From assembly GCA_947464585.1 (NCBI GenBank), contig CANHYS010000007.1, forward strand, positions 1 to 15,937: DNA of 15,937 nt. The letters are read 5' to 3'. Both the position numbers and the translations under genes were made by a program. How positions within the stretch are numbered: position 1 is the first letter of the stretch; each line of letters starts with the position of its first letter. Shown piece by piece: positions 7,375-14,934 of the stretch. The stretch comes from Planctomycetaceae bacterium (GTDB lineage: Bacteria > Planctomycetota > Planctomycetia > Pirellulales > UBA1268). Under the pieces are notes generated by a model, which worked only from the letters and a program-made list of their open reading frames with translations, had not been told where the DNA came from and searched no databases.

Positions 7375-9069
7375 TCACGCATCCCACCGCAGGCTCGGCG
7401 AGACGCCGTGGCCCCGGGTGCCGCAGAAGTTCACCTCGATGCCCAGGGCCCGGGCGACCGCGGCCTTCGTGAGCGCGGCTTTGTCGGCGCCGGCGGCATC
7501 CTTCGCATAGGCCACCTGGATGTGGTTGGCCTTGTGGCGAGCCATCATCTGATCTCGCGAGATCCCGTAGGTCACGGCGTGCATGATCGGCCACTGCTTC
7601 GTCGTCGACTCGAGGCGGTGCCGCGTCTCCTCCTCCGGCAGTGTCACGACCTGCGCTCTGCCGATATCCATGCAGAGCTTTTCGTGGCCGTTGACGTTGT
7701 CGACCCAGATCCGGCTCCAGACGATTTCGCCCGGCTTGCTCACCCCGGCCAGCGTGCTGCCACCGAGCCGGAAATACATCGGCGGCTGCCGATAGCCGTG
7801 CGCCCCCTTCCAGCCGCCAGTGAAGTGCGCCGGCGGGGCGCCGCCCGAGATTTCGAACACCCAGACCCACTGGTCGGTGGTCCGCGACTGGTCCCAGTCG
7901 CCCCAGCGGATGTCGTGGAGCGTGTTCTCGACCGGCTCGCCGACCGCCTCGTGCACGCGTTGCGTGAGCAGCCCGTCGAGCCCGGCGCACTCGTCCACCT
8001 CGTTGAAGTGGACGAGCGGCTTTCCCTTATAGAGCGGCTTCGACGAACCCGCCGCCGTCACAGGCGGCCGCTTCGAGTCGTTGAGCATCCCCTCCACGAG
8101 ATCGCTTGCCGGCAGGAGATCCTTGAGCCCCTGCTGGTATTGGATGCCGATGCAGTCGCAGCCGTAGCGGTCGGCGATGCGGACCGCGGCCACATACATC
8201 TTGCACTGTTCAAGCACCTGGGCCCGCGTCAGGTCGGTGGTTTCAGACTTGCCGAAGTGAAACTGCATCCCCGCCTTCTCGATCCAGCGGAAGACCTCCT
8301 TCGCCTCGGCGTCGGTCACCTGTGTGGTCTCGTAGTAGAGCGCACTCTGGCTGAGCCGCTCCTTGAAGACGCCGGTGGCATGGAGCAGGTGGTCTGGAAT
8401 GATGGCGTTGAACATCCCCATGCAGCCCTCGTCGAAGACGCCCATCAGCGCCTTGCGATGGCGGAGATCGGCCGCGATCGTCTCGGCGGTGCGGGCGAGA
8501 GTCTTCGGGATCGACACCTTGGCGAAGGGCACGACATGGCTCGTGTCGTGGTGCACGGCGCGGTGATCGAGCCAGGCCTGCAGGTGCCGCCGAAAGCTTG
8601 GGCTCGCAAAGTCGTCGGCCCAGAGCGTCGAGTAACGCACGCCCGCCTTCGTGAGCGAGCCGTTGAGGTTGAGCATGCCCACCAGACCCGGCCACTGGCC
8701 CGACCAGTTGGCCACCGTGAGGATCGGGCCGGAGTGGGTGGTGAGCCCCGGAAGGACGTGGTTGGAATACTGCCAGACCGCCTCGGCCACGATCAGCGGC
8801 ACGTCGGGATCGATCGTCTCGAACACATCGAGCCCCTCGCGGGCACTGGCGATGAAGCCGTGGCCGCGGGCCTTCGACGCGGCATGGCCCCGCTCCAGCT
8901 TCCAGCCGGCAGCAGCAAAGGCCTTGGTGAGATCCGCCTCCATCGCCTGCTGGGCAGGCCAACAGACCCGGTTGGCCTCCTCGCGGAGATCGCCATTGGC
9001 GATGAGCACCGCCCGGCGTTTGCCGGTGGCGGATGGTTTGGACGACGACGAGCGGGATGGCGTGGACAT
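7375..9069 (-). CDS. L-fucose isomerase-fold protein (putative sugar isomerase)
   Basis: This 564-residue protein is close in length to E. coli FucI (591). The start at 9069 is chosen because GAGGG lies eight bases upstream and the further 23 residues in frame look non-coding. Compared from memory with Fuc[14 protein letters not shown] matches the segment holding Glu337, HDIRWG the one holding Asp361, and KANHIQVAY the one holding His528. The counterparts are Glu357, Asp386 and His516, the likely Mn2+ ligands for ketose-aldose isomerisation. Another conserved-looking block is [17 protein letters not shown] (211-227). No signal peptide is seen, so it is probably cytoplasmic. The substrate (L-fucose, D-arabinose or another deoxy/aldose sugar) cannot be read from sequence. 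No kinase, aldolase or transporter of a fucose pathway lies nearby. It is the only gene here on this strand. Confidence 0.75.
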   Translation of the reverse strand: MSTPSRSSSSKPSATGKRRAVLIANGDLREEANRVCWPAQQAMEADLTKAFAAAGWKLERGHAASKARGHGFIASAREGLDVFETIDPDVPLIVAEAVWQYSNHVLPGLTTHSGPILTVANWSGQWPGLVGMLNLNGSLTKAGVRYSTLWADDFASPSFRRHLQAWLDHRAVHHDTSHVVPFAKVSIPKTLARTAETIAADLRHRKALMGVFDEGCMGMFNAIIPDHLLHATGVFKERLSQSALYYETTQVTDAEAKEVFRWIEKAGMQFHFGKSETTDLTRAQVLEQCKMYVAAVRIADRYGCDCIGIQYQQGLKDLLPASDLVEGMLNDSKRPPVTAAGSSKPLYKGKPLVHFNEVDECAGLDGLLTQRVHEAVGEPVENTLHDIRWGDWDQSRTTDQWVWVFEISGGAPPAHFTGGWKGAHGYRQPPMYFRLGGSTLAGVSKPGEIVWSRIWVDNVNGHEKLCMDIGRAQVVTLPEEETRHRLESTTKQWPIMHAVTYGISRDQMMARHKANHIQVAYAKDAAGADKAALTKAAVARALGIEVNFCGTRGHGVSPSLRWDA

Positions 9070-9161
9070 GGTCGAATCCCTCGCGAGATGGCAGGAGAGT
9101 CCCCAAAAAACAGGCCGGAGCCGGACTGGGGGACCCAAATGGAATCGGACAGTGAGCCGGA

Positions 9162-9169
9162 ACTATACT
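9162..9169. promoter_or_regulatory. Possible divergent -10 elements in the 9070-9282 gap
   Basis: ACTATACT reads TATACT on the + strand (9164-9169), five of six matches to the -10 consensus and facing the WD40 gene. It reads TATAGT on the - strand (9167-9162), also five of six, facing the isomerase gene. Neither has a clear -35. The 213-bp divergent gap must hold both promoters; apart from this and ordinary ribosome sites I see nothing in it. Confidence 0.3.
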
Positions 9170-9282
9170 CGGAGACCGTGTCGGCAGACATTGCCGGATT
9201 GCCTTCGGCTCGTTGCCTGTTTGGTCCGTTGGTTCGCTGCCCGATTCAGCTCTCGTGTGGAGCCCCCGTGGAGACCCCAGTG

Positions 9283-11184
9283 ATGCGACGCTTCGCTCAT
9301 CCTGTCATTGCCCTGTGCTGTGTGGCGCCTTGCCTTTTCCTGGCTGTTGCCCGAGCCGCCGAGCCTGCGGCTGCCGCACCAGCCCCCGCCGCCGCACCAG
9401 CTCCCGCGGCCAATCTTCCCGCGTTCACACGGTGGGTGATCGCTGCCGACTATGCCCGCGACGGCGCGACGTTCGTCACCGCCGGTGGTGAGAGCCTGCT
9501 CTACCGGCCCGGCGACGTCGTCGTCTGGAAGGCCGATGGCTCGCGGGCGGGCGATCTGACTGGCCACCCCACCGCGGTCTGGGCGGTGAAGGTCTCAAAG
9601 GATGGCAAGCTTGCGGCAACGGCCGGCTATGACGGTCTGGTCAAGCTCTGGGACCTGCCGGCGCGGACGTTGAAGCACGACCTCAAGAAGCATAAGGGCT
9701 GGGTGCGGTCACTCGATCTCTCGCCCGACGGCACGAAGCTGGCCTCGGCTGGCGAGGATGGCACCGTCGTGCTCTGGAACACGGCCGACGGCAAGGAGAT
9801 CAAGACGGTCACCGCCCACGCCGGTCCGGTCACGGCCGTCAGCTTCTCGCCGGACGGCGCGACGATCGCCACTGGCGGCGGCGACAAACTCGTGAAGCTG
9901 TGGGATGCAGCCACAGGCAATGAAAAGGGCAAGCTCGAGGGACACACCGACGCCCTCTGGGCCGTCGCCTATTCGCCCGACGGGTCGAAGCTCGCCACGG
10001 CCGGCGCCGATCGCACGATCAAGCTTTGGACCACCTCCGACTCCAAGGAGTTTGCCACGCTCTCGGGCCATAAGGACTGGGCGACGAGCGTCAGCTTCTC
10101 GCCCGACGGCACGCGACTGGCCAGCGGCAGCCTCGACGGCGCCGTGAAGCTCTGGGACGTCAACGCCAAGGGGGAGCAGGAAGGACCGGAGGCTGCGAAG
10201 TCGAGCGTGTGGTGCGTGACCTTCTCGCCCGATGGCAAGACGATGTTTGTCGGCTCGCACGCCGGTGGAAAGCTCGTGCCGACGCCGGCCGCCAAGCTCC
10301 TGCCGCCGCCCCCGCCGCCCCCCAGTCCTCCACCGGCGCCCGCCCCGGCTCCCGCTGCGGCCACCGCGCAGAAGGCGACGACGCTCGTGCCGACCGAGTT
10401 CAAGAGCATGGCCGGTGCCACGGCGGCGATCGCCCCCGACGGCACCGTCACTGTCACCGGCAACCTCGCCAAGGACACCTACACGCTCAAGGCCGTTATC
10501 CCGGCCGGCGTCGAGGCCAAGGCGATCAAGCTCGATGTGCTGCCCGATCCCAGCCTGCCCAGCCAGGGGCCTGGCCGCGCGGGTAATGGCAACTTCGTGC
10601 TCAGCACATTCGCCGTGCTCTTCGGTGCGCCGGGTGCCAAAGACACGCCCACCGGTCTGAAATTCGCCAGTGCCAAGGCTGACTATGAGCAGGGTGACTT
10701 CGGCGTGGCCGGCGCGATCGACAACAAGCCCGAGACCGGCTGGGCCATCAACGGCGGCGCGGGCAAGGAGCATGTCGCCACGTTCGACATTGCCCCGGAT
10801 GTGAAGCTGTCGGCCGGCGCGCCGCTGGCGATCACGATCGATCAGCAGTATGCCGATGGCACGCATGCCCTCGGGAAGTTTCGGATTTCCGTGGTGCAGG
10901 CTGCGGCTCCGGCACCTGCCCCAGCGGCTGCACCGGCCACACCGGCACCGGCCACACCGGCACCGGCACCGGCACCAGCACCGGCACCAGCACCGGCACC
11001 AGCCACACCGGCACCGGCACCGGCCGCAGCAAAACCAGCGACACCCGCTCCTGCAGCGACACCCGCTCCTGCAGCGACACCAGCTCCTGCAGCGACACCC
11101 GCTCCTGCAGCGACACCCGCTCCTGCAGCGACACCAGCCGCGGCGCCAGCACCAGCGGCAAAGCCGGACGCGGACAAGAAGTAA
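9283..11184 (+). CDS. Exported WD40-repeat protein with C-terminal beta-sandwich module and Ala/Pro tail
   Basis: The protein has 633 residues. The ATG at 9283 follows GGAG by nine bases and gives a clean signal peptide (1-25, ending AVARA). An Ala/Pro linker (26-43) precedes a WD40 propeller of about seven repeats (about 45-335); clear repeat cores are VKLWDLPA, VVLWNTAD, VKLWDAAT, IKLWTTSD and VKLWDVNA, most after an SPDG turn. A poly-Pro linker (340-352) leads to a module (about 365-538) with LPDPSLPSQGPGRAGNGNFV and AIDNKPETGWAI. I recognise this type of module from large planctomycete cytochrome proteins (DUF1549/DUF1553 type), where it resembles a discoidin-like beta-sandwich. The tail (540-628) is Ala/Pro/Thr rich and ends in a charged KPDADKK. 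It is likely a periplasmic or surface scaffold; its partner or ligand is unknown. No kinase or enzyme domain is visible. Confidence 0.88.
   Translation: MRRFAHPVIALCCVAPCLFLAVARAAEPAAAAPAPAAAPAPAANLPAFTRWVIAADYARDGATFVTAGGESLLYRPGDVVVWKADGSRAGDLTGHPTAVWAVKVSKDGKLAATAGYDGLVKLWDLPARTLKHDLKKHKGWVRSLDLSPDGTKLASAGEDGTVVLWNTADGKEIKTVTAHAGPVTAVSFSPDGATIATGGGDKLVKLWDAATGNEKGKLEGHTDALWAVAYSPDGSKLATAGADRTIKLWTTSDSKEFATLSGHKDWATSVSFSPDGTRLASGSLDGAVKLWDVNAKGEQEGPEAAKSSVWCVTFSPDGKTMFVGSHAGGKLVPTPAAKLLPPPPPPPSPPPAPAPAPAAATAQKATTLVPTEFKSMAGATAAIAPDGTVTVTGNLAKDTYTLKAVIPAGVEAKAIKLDVLPDPSLPSQGPGRAGNGNFVLSTFAVLFGAPGAKDTPTGLKFASAKADYEQGDFGVAGAIDNKPETGWAINGGAGKEHVATFDIAPDVKLSAGAPLAITIDQQYADGTHALGKFRISVVQAAAPAPAPAAAPATPAPATPAPAPAPAPAPAPAPATPAPAPAAAKPATPAPAATPAPAATPAPAATPAPAATPAPAATPAAAPAPAAKPDADKK
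10907..11037 (+). repeat. Imperfect CCGGCA/CCAGCA repeat encoding Ala/Pro
   Basis: A degenerate minisatellite with 6- and 12-base periodicity (accggcaccagc-like units, with occasional CCACA) encodes alternating Pro-Ala with Thr interruptions in the tail of the WD40 protein. It is in frame throughout, so length changes in multiples of three would be tolerated. Confidence 0.8.
11038..11137 (+). repeat. 18-bp tandem repeat, five copies plus a partial
   Basis: The unit GCGACACCCGCTCCTGCA encodes Ala-Thr-Pro-Ala-Pro-Ala and is repeated five times (11038-11127), followed by a partial copy. Copy three differs by one synonymous change (CCC to CCA). The near-identity at the DNA level shows recent expansion by slippage or recombination within the coding sequence of the WD40 protein tail. 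Confidence 0.93.
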
Positions 11185-11192
11185 AGACCTTG

Positions 11193-11208
11193 CCGTCGAA
11201 GCCGACGG
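11193..11208 (+). terminator. Short GC hairpin after the WD40 gene
   Basis: CCGTCG and CGACGG form a perfect 6-bp stem with the 4-base loop AAGC, eight bases after the WD40 stop codon. No T-run follows. It may weaken read-through or protect the 3' end of the WD40 message; in GC-rich DNA such a stem is not rare. Confidence 0.3.
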
Positions 11209-11251
11209 TGTGGGCAACGGTATGGATGGCGACAAAGAAAGGATTCTGAGG

Positions 11252-11785
11252 ATGAGTTCACGGATACGGGATACGGCGGCCGGTGCCGCCGGAACGTTGA
11301 TGCTGTTGGTGGCCGCAGTCGGCGGAATGGTGTTCGGAGACCGGTTCGGATCGCCCGAGCAATTGCCGCGGGTGTCCGCCGTCACGTCGCAGTCGGACGG
11401 ATCCTTCGCCGTCTGCACCGTTCCCCTCGATGTTGGCGTCGAGGGATTCTTCATGCTCGACTTCGAGACGGGCGACCTCTCGGGTGGCGTGCTCAATCCC
11501 AGTACGGCGCAATTCGGCGCCGCCTATAAGCACAATGTGCTCAAGGATCTGGGCTTCAAGGCCGGACAGGCGAAGAACCCGAAGTTCCTGCTCGTCTCGG
11601 GCGTGGCGGAACCTCGGCGCGGCGCGGTGACGCTCGCGTCGTCGGTGCTCTACGTCACCGACTCGTCCACCGGCACCACTGCCGCGTACGGCATTCCCTG
11701 GAACGCGCAGCAGCCGCAGATGATGGCTCCGCTGGTGCTCCTCGACATCGCCCGGCCGCGAGGCGGCGGGGCCAAGGCAAAGTAA
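11252..11785 (+). CDS. Membrane-anchored protein of unknown function
   Basis: This 177-residue protein is not one I can assign to a named family. The ATG at 11252 is chosen because AAAGGA lies about nine bases upstream; an in-frame ATG at 11222 is an alternative. One membrane helix or uncleaved signal anchor spans about residues 9-29 (AAGAAGTLMLLVAAVGGMVFG). The remaining soluble part has the look of a compact alpha/beta domain, with VSAVTSQSDGSFAVCTVPLD, GFFMLDFETGDLSGGVLNP and SSVLYVTDSSTGTTAAYGIPW, and ends in a Gly/Lys-rich tail. It is most likely outside the cytoplasmic membrane. The gene lies 67 bp after the WD40 gene and 12 bp before thiS, whose ribosome site overlaps its stop codon, so it is probably cotranscribed with thiS. 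Confidence 0.8.
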   Translation: MSSRIRDTAAGAAGTLMLLVAAVGGMVFGDRFGSPEQLPRVSAVTSQSDGSFAVCTVPLDVGVEGFFMLDFETGDLSGGVLNPSTAQFGAAYKHNVLKDLGFKAGQAKNPKFLLVSGVAEPRRGAVTLASSVLYVTDSSTGTTAAYGIPWNAQQPQMMAPLVLLDIARPRGGGAKAK

Positions 11786-11797
11786 GGAGCGCTCGTG

Positions 11798-12016
11798 ATG
11801 GGAGAGCCTTTGGAAATCACGGTCATCGTCAACGGCGAGTCCCGCGCAGTGCCCACGGGTTCGACGGCCGGCGATTTGGTCGAAGCACTCGGTTTCGCGG
11901 GCCGGCCGCTCGCCGTTGAGGTCAACGAAGAGGTGGTGCCGCGGGTGCGGCTTGCAGACTGTAGACTCCAGTCTGGCGACCGCCTCGAACTCGTGACGCT
12001 CGTGGGCGGTGGCTGA
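11798..12016 (+). CDS. thiS: Sulfur carrier protein ThiS
   Basis: This 72-residue ubiquitin-like protein has the typical beta-grasp pattern: [13 protein letters not shown], then [22 protein letters not shown], then [16 protein letters not shown]. The C-terminal Gly-Gly is the site that is adenylated by a ThiF-like enzyme and turned into a thiocarboxylate, which donates sulfur to the thiazole ring made by ThiG. The ATG at 11798 is favoured because TAAGGAG lies eight bases upstream; a GTG at 11795 is also possible. The ribosome site overlaps the previous gene's stop codon. thiG begins 46 bp downstream. No thiF, thiO or thiH lies in the window, so those activities must be encoded elsewhere. Confidence 0.93.
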   Translation: MGEPLEITVIVNGESRAVPTGSTAGDLVEALGFAGRPLAVEVNEEVVPRVRLADCRLQSGDRLELVTLVGGG

Positions 12017-12062
12017 CGGCCGCCCTGCCGCGTTCTTCCATCTCACCCGTTGCATCGACACC

Positions 12063-12935
12063 ATGCCCCAGTCTCCCACCGTGCCAGCAGCCGCCACAGC
12101 CGATGAACCGCTGCGTGTTGGTGGGATGACCTTGGCCAGCCGGCTCGTCGTGGGCACGGGCAAATATGCGAGCCATGCCGAGATGCAACAGTGCCTCGAG
12201 GCGTCCGGCACCGATTGCGTCACCGTGGCGGTGCGGCGAGAACGGCTCATCAATGCCGCCGGCGAGAACATTCTCGACCATATCGACACGTCGCGGTACG
12301 TGCTGCTTCCAAACACCGCTGGCTGCTACACCGCTGACGATGCGGTTCGCGTCGCCCGGCTCGGCCGCGAACTGCTCCGCGAGCTGGGCAACCCCGGGGC
12401 TGAGTGGGTGAAGCTCGAGGTGCTCGGCGACAAGCGGACGCTCCTGCCCGACCCCGTGGGCACGCTCGAGGCCACCGAGCGGCTGGTGAAGGAGGGATTC
12501 ACTGTGCTCGTCTACACCAGCGACGATCCGGTCGTGGCAAAACGCCTCAAAGACCTGGGGGCTGCGAGCGTCATGCCGGCGGGCAGCCCGATCGGCTCCG
12601 GGCAGGGCATCCTCAACGCCAACAATCTGCGGATCTGCATGGAGTATTTGAAGGAGGGGGATCCAGACTATCCGGTCATCGTGGATGCGGGCGTGGGCAC
12701 GGCCAGCGACGTGGCCGCGGCCATGGAATTGGGTGTCGACGGCGTGCTGCTCAACACAGCGATCGCCCATGCCGCCCACCCGCTGCGGATGGCACAGGCG
12801 ATGCGGGCGGCCTGCTTCGCCGGCCGGCAGGCGTGGCTGGCCGGACGGATTCCAAAGAAGCTCTACGCCACCGCGTCGAGCCCCGACGAAGGCCGCATCA
12901 CAGGGCCGGCCGGGGCCGCCGCACGGCCCACCTGA
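12063..12935 (+). CDS. thiG: Thiazole synthase ThiG
   Basis: This 290-residue (beta/alpha)8 enzyme condenses 1-deoxy-D-xylulose 5-phosphate, dehydroglycine and sulfur from ThiS-thiocarboxylate into the thiazole phosphate of thiamin. Visible family blocks are [13 protein letters not shown] near the start, [11 protein letters not shown] with the Schiff-base lysine Lys117, [55 protein letters not shown] and [11 protein letters not shown]. The ATG at 12063 is chosen although no strong ribosome site precedes it; a GTG at 12009, overlapping thiS, would add 18 residues unlike the family's N-terminus. The first 16 residues are Ala/Pro rich and probably disordered. The neighbouring thiS encodes its direct partner. 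hisF follows after 15 bp. Confidence 0.96.
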   Translation: MPQSPTVPAAATADEPLRVGGMTLASRLVVGTGKYASHAEMQQCLEASGTDCVTVAVRRERLINAAGENILDHIDTSRYVLLPNTAGCYTADDAVRVARLGRELLRELGNPGAEWVKLEVLGDKRTLLPDPVGTLEATERLVKEGFTVLVYTSDDPVVAKRLKDLGAASVMPAGSPIGSGQGILNANNLRICMEYLKEGDPDYPVIVDAGVGTASDVAAAMELGVDGVLLNTAIAHAAHPLRMAQAMRAACFAGRQAWLAGRIPKKLYATASSPDEGRITGPAGAAARPT

Positions 12936-12950
12936 GGGCACCACCGACCC

Positions 12951-13766
12951 ATGCTTGCCAAACGCATCATTCCCTGTCTCGATGTCGAACGCGGCCGGGT
13001 CGTGAAGGGCACGCGGTTTCTCGACCTTGTCGATGCCGGTGACCCCGTGTCGGTGGCGGCCCGCTACGAGGCGGAGGGAGCCGACGAACTCGTCTTCCTC
13101 GACATCACCGCCAGCCACGAGGGCCGCGCGATCATGCTCGACGTGGTCCGCCGCGTGTCGGAGACCATCTTCATGCCGTTCACCGTTGGCGGCGGCATCC
13201 GCACGCTCGACGATGCGGTGCGGCTCATCCATGCCGGCGCCGAGAAGGTGAGCATCAACTCCTCCGCCGTGCGGACGCCGGAGCTGATCACGGCGGTGGC
13301 CGACCGGCTCGGCAGCTGCGCGACGGTCGTGAACATCGATCCTAAACGGGTGGTGAGGGATGGCCGTGAGATCTGGGAGGTGTTCGTCAACGGCGGCCGG
13401 GTGCCGACGGGGCTGGAGGCGGTCGACTGGGCCCGACGGGTGGAGTCGCTCGGAGCAGGGGAGATCGTGCTGACCTGCATGGACCGGGATGGCACCCGCG
13501 ACGGCTACGATCTGGAGATCACCGCCGCGGTCAGTCGGGCGGTGGGGATTCCCGTCGTGGCCAGTGGCGGAGCGGGCCGACCGGAGCACCTCGCGGATGC
13601 GATTGAGCGGGGTGGGGCGGATGCGGCGCTGGCCGCTGGCATCTTCCACTTCGGAGAGTGTACGATCCGAGAAGTGAAGGAATTATTCCAGCGGCGGGGG
13701 ATCCCCGTCAGACCTGTGGCGACGACGAACCATGGCGACACTCGACCCCGCGACCGCACCGTCTGA
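12951..13766 (+). CDS. hisF: Imidazole glycerol phosphate synthase, cyclase subunit HisF
   Basis: This (beta/alpha)8 enzyme uses ammonia from HisH to turn PRFAR into imidazole glycerol phosphate and AICAR, linking histidine and purine synthesis. The catalytic aspartates are at the expected places: Asp11 in PCLDVERG and Asp130 in VVNIDPKR. Phosphate-binding loops are seen in [13 protein letters not shown], and also in the [14 protein letters not shown] and VVASGGAG regions. At 271 residues it is about 15-18 longer than usual; the family normally ends near the RGIPVR seen here, and the extra tail runs 35 bp into pilT. GAGGG lies 12 bases before the start. No hisH, hisA or other his gene is adjacent, so this is a dispersed his locus next to thiamin genes. 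HisF and ThiG share a fold but clearly differ in motifs. Confidence 0.96.
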   Translation: MLAKRIIPCLDVERGRVVKGTRFLDLVDAGDPVSVAARYEAEGADELVFLDITASHEGRAIMLDVVRRVSETIFMPFTVGGGIRTLDDAVRLIHAGAEKVSINSSAVRTPELITAVADRLGSCATVVNIDPKRVVRDGREIWEVFVNGGRVPTGLEAVDWARRVESLGAGEIVLTCMDRDGTRDGYDLEITAAVSRAVGIPVVASGGAGRPEHLADAIERGGADAALAAGIFHFGECTIREVKELFQRRGIPVRPVATTNHGDTRPRDRTV

Positions 13767-14934
13767 GTCAGCATCATCCGGCAGCCCTCCGGCCGCTGCT
13801 CCGGCGCCTGCTCCAGTTTCCACGGCCTCGACGCCACCCGTGGCGATCGAACCGGTCGGTCTGGAGATCGACCGGCTCTTCGAGGCCATGGTCAAGCTCA
13901 ACGGCAGCGACCTGCATCTGAAGGTCGACAAGCCGCCCTACATGCGGGTGAAGGGGGCGCTTCAGCCGCTGAAGTATCCGCCGATCGGCGCCGAGCAGAT
14001 GAAGAAGCTCTGCGCGCCGATCATGAACGAGCGGCAGCGGGGCATCTTCGATACCGATGGCGGTGCCGACTTCGCGCACACCTGCGTCGTCGATGGCGTG
14101 CGGTGGCGGTTCCGAATCAACATGCTCACGCAGCAGGGCGCCTGGGGCCTCGTGGCCCGCCGCGTCAACAACACGATTCCCGATTTCGAGAAGCTCTTCC
14201 TGCCGCCCTCGATCGAGCGGCTCTGCCAGCTCGACCAGGGCATGGTGCTGCTCGCGGGCGTGACGGGCTCCGGCAAGAGCACGACGATCGGGTCGATGCT
14301 CAACTACATCAACCGCAACTACCGCAAGCACATCCTCACCCTCGAGGATCCGATCGAATTCGTCTTCACCGAGGACAAGTGCCTGATCAACCAGCGTGAG
14401 ATCGGCAACGACGTGCGGAACTTCGAGATCGGCATGAAGCATGCCGTCCGCGAGGATCCAGACATCATCCTCGTGGGCGAGCTTCGAGACGTGGAGACAT
14501 TCAAGACGGCGATCCACGCGGCTGAAACGGGCCACCTCGTGTTCGGCACGATCCACGCCGCCAGCGCGTCGAGCTGCATCGGCCGCATCCTCGACCTGTT
14601 TCCGCAGGAGGAGCATCCCTCCATCCGCAGCGCCATCGCCTTCAACATGAAGGGGATCGTGGCCCAGAAACTGCTCAAGTCGATCAAGCCCGGCGTGAGC
14701 CGCGTGCCGGTCGTGGAGGTCATGTTTATCGACGTGCTCATCCGGAAATATGTTCTGGAGGAGCAGGATCACCTGATCGCCGACCACATCAAGAAGTCGG
14801 TGAAGGACGGCATGCAGGATTTCACGCAAAGCCTCAAGAGCCTCATCGATCTGGGGCTCATCGACCGCCACGATGCCCTCGAGATCGCGCCCAACCGCGA
14901 GGCGCTGGTCATGGCGCTGAAGGGTATCAGCTGA
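13732..14934 (+). CDS. pilT: PilT-like twitching motility / retraction ATPase
   Basis: This 400-residue secretion ATPase resembles PilT. An Ala/Pro/Ser-rich N-terminus (1-37) leads to the N-terminal domain ([19 protein letters not shown]). The RecA-like domain has Walker [10 protein letters not shown] with Lys182, the Asp box [10 protein letters not shown], Walker [11 protein letters not shown] and the His box [14 protein letters not shown], then [26 protein letters not shown]. In type IV pilus systems PilT hydrolyses ATP at the inner membrane base to retract the pilus. The start at 13732 overlaps hisF by 35 bp; a GTG at 13840 would avoid the overlap and remove most of the low-complexity N-terminus, so the start is uncertain. 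The stop overlaps the ATG of the GspE-like gene (ATGA), showing coupling to a second secretion ATPase. Confidence 0.92.
   Translation: MATLDPATAPSESASSGSPPAAAPAPAPVSTASTPPVAIEPVGLEIDRLFEAMVKLNGSDLHLKVDKPPYMRVKGALQPLKYPPIGAEQMKKLCAPIMNERQRGIFDTDGGADFAHTCVVDGVRWRFRINMLTQQGAWGLVARRVNNTIPDFEKLFLPPSIERLCQLDQGMVLLAGVTGSGKSTTIGSMLNYINRNYRKHILTLEDPIEFVFTEDKCLINQREIGNDVRNFEIGMKHAVREDPDIILVGELRDVETFKTAIHAAETGHLVFGTIHAASASSCIGRILDLFPQEEHPSIRSAIAFNMKGIVAQKLLKSIKPGVSRVPVVEVMFIDVLIRKYVLEEQDHLIADHIKKSVKDGMQDFTQSLKSLIDLGLIDRHDALEIAPNREALVMALKGIS

Noticed and set aside
7551..7564. Perfect 14-bp palindrome GATCTCGCGAGATC
   Set aside because: It lies inside the isomerase coding sequence, has no second copy, and one such palindrome is expected by chance in a window of this size.
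7408..9282. In-frame upstream extension of the WD40 reading frame, antisense to the isomerase
   Set aside because: It is the complement of a recognised gene; the signal peptide and ribosome site place the start at 9283.
11185..11251. Possible TPP riboswitch before the genes leading to thiS
   Set aside because: The stretch is only 67 bp and, apart from a CTGAGG, lacks the conserved thi-box segments and stems.
9709..11496. Antisense frames through the WD40 gene and its repeats, including Ser-Leu-Gln-Glu-Arg-Val repeat peptides
   Set aside because: The apparent protein repeats are only the reverse complement of the 18-bp tandem repeat.
12009..12062. GTG start for thiG overlapping thiS
   Set aside because: The added residues do not resemble any ThiG N-terminus, and the ATG at 12063 already leaves a full-length enzyme.
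11922..13649. 575-codon antisense frame across thiS, thiG and hisF
   Set aside because: Fully complementary to three genes with intact catalytic motifs.
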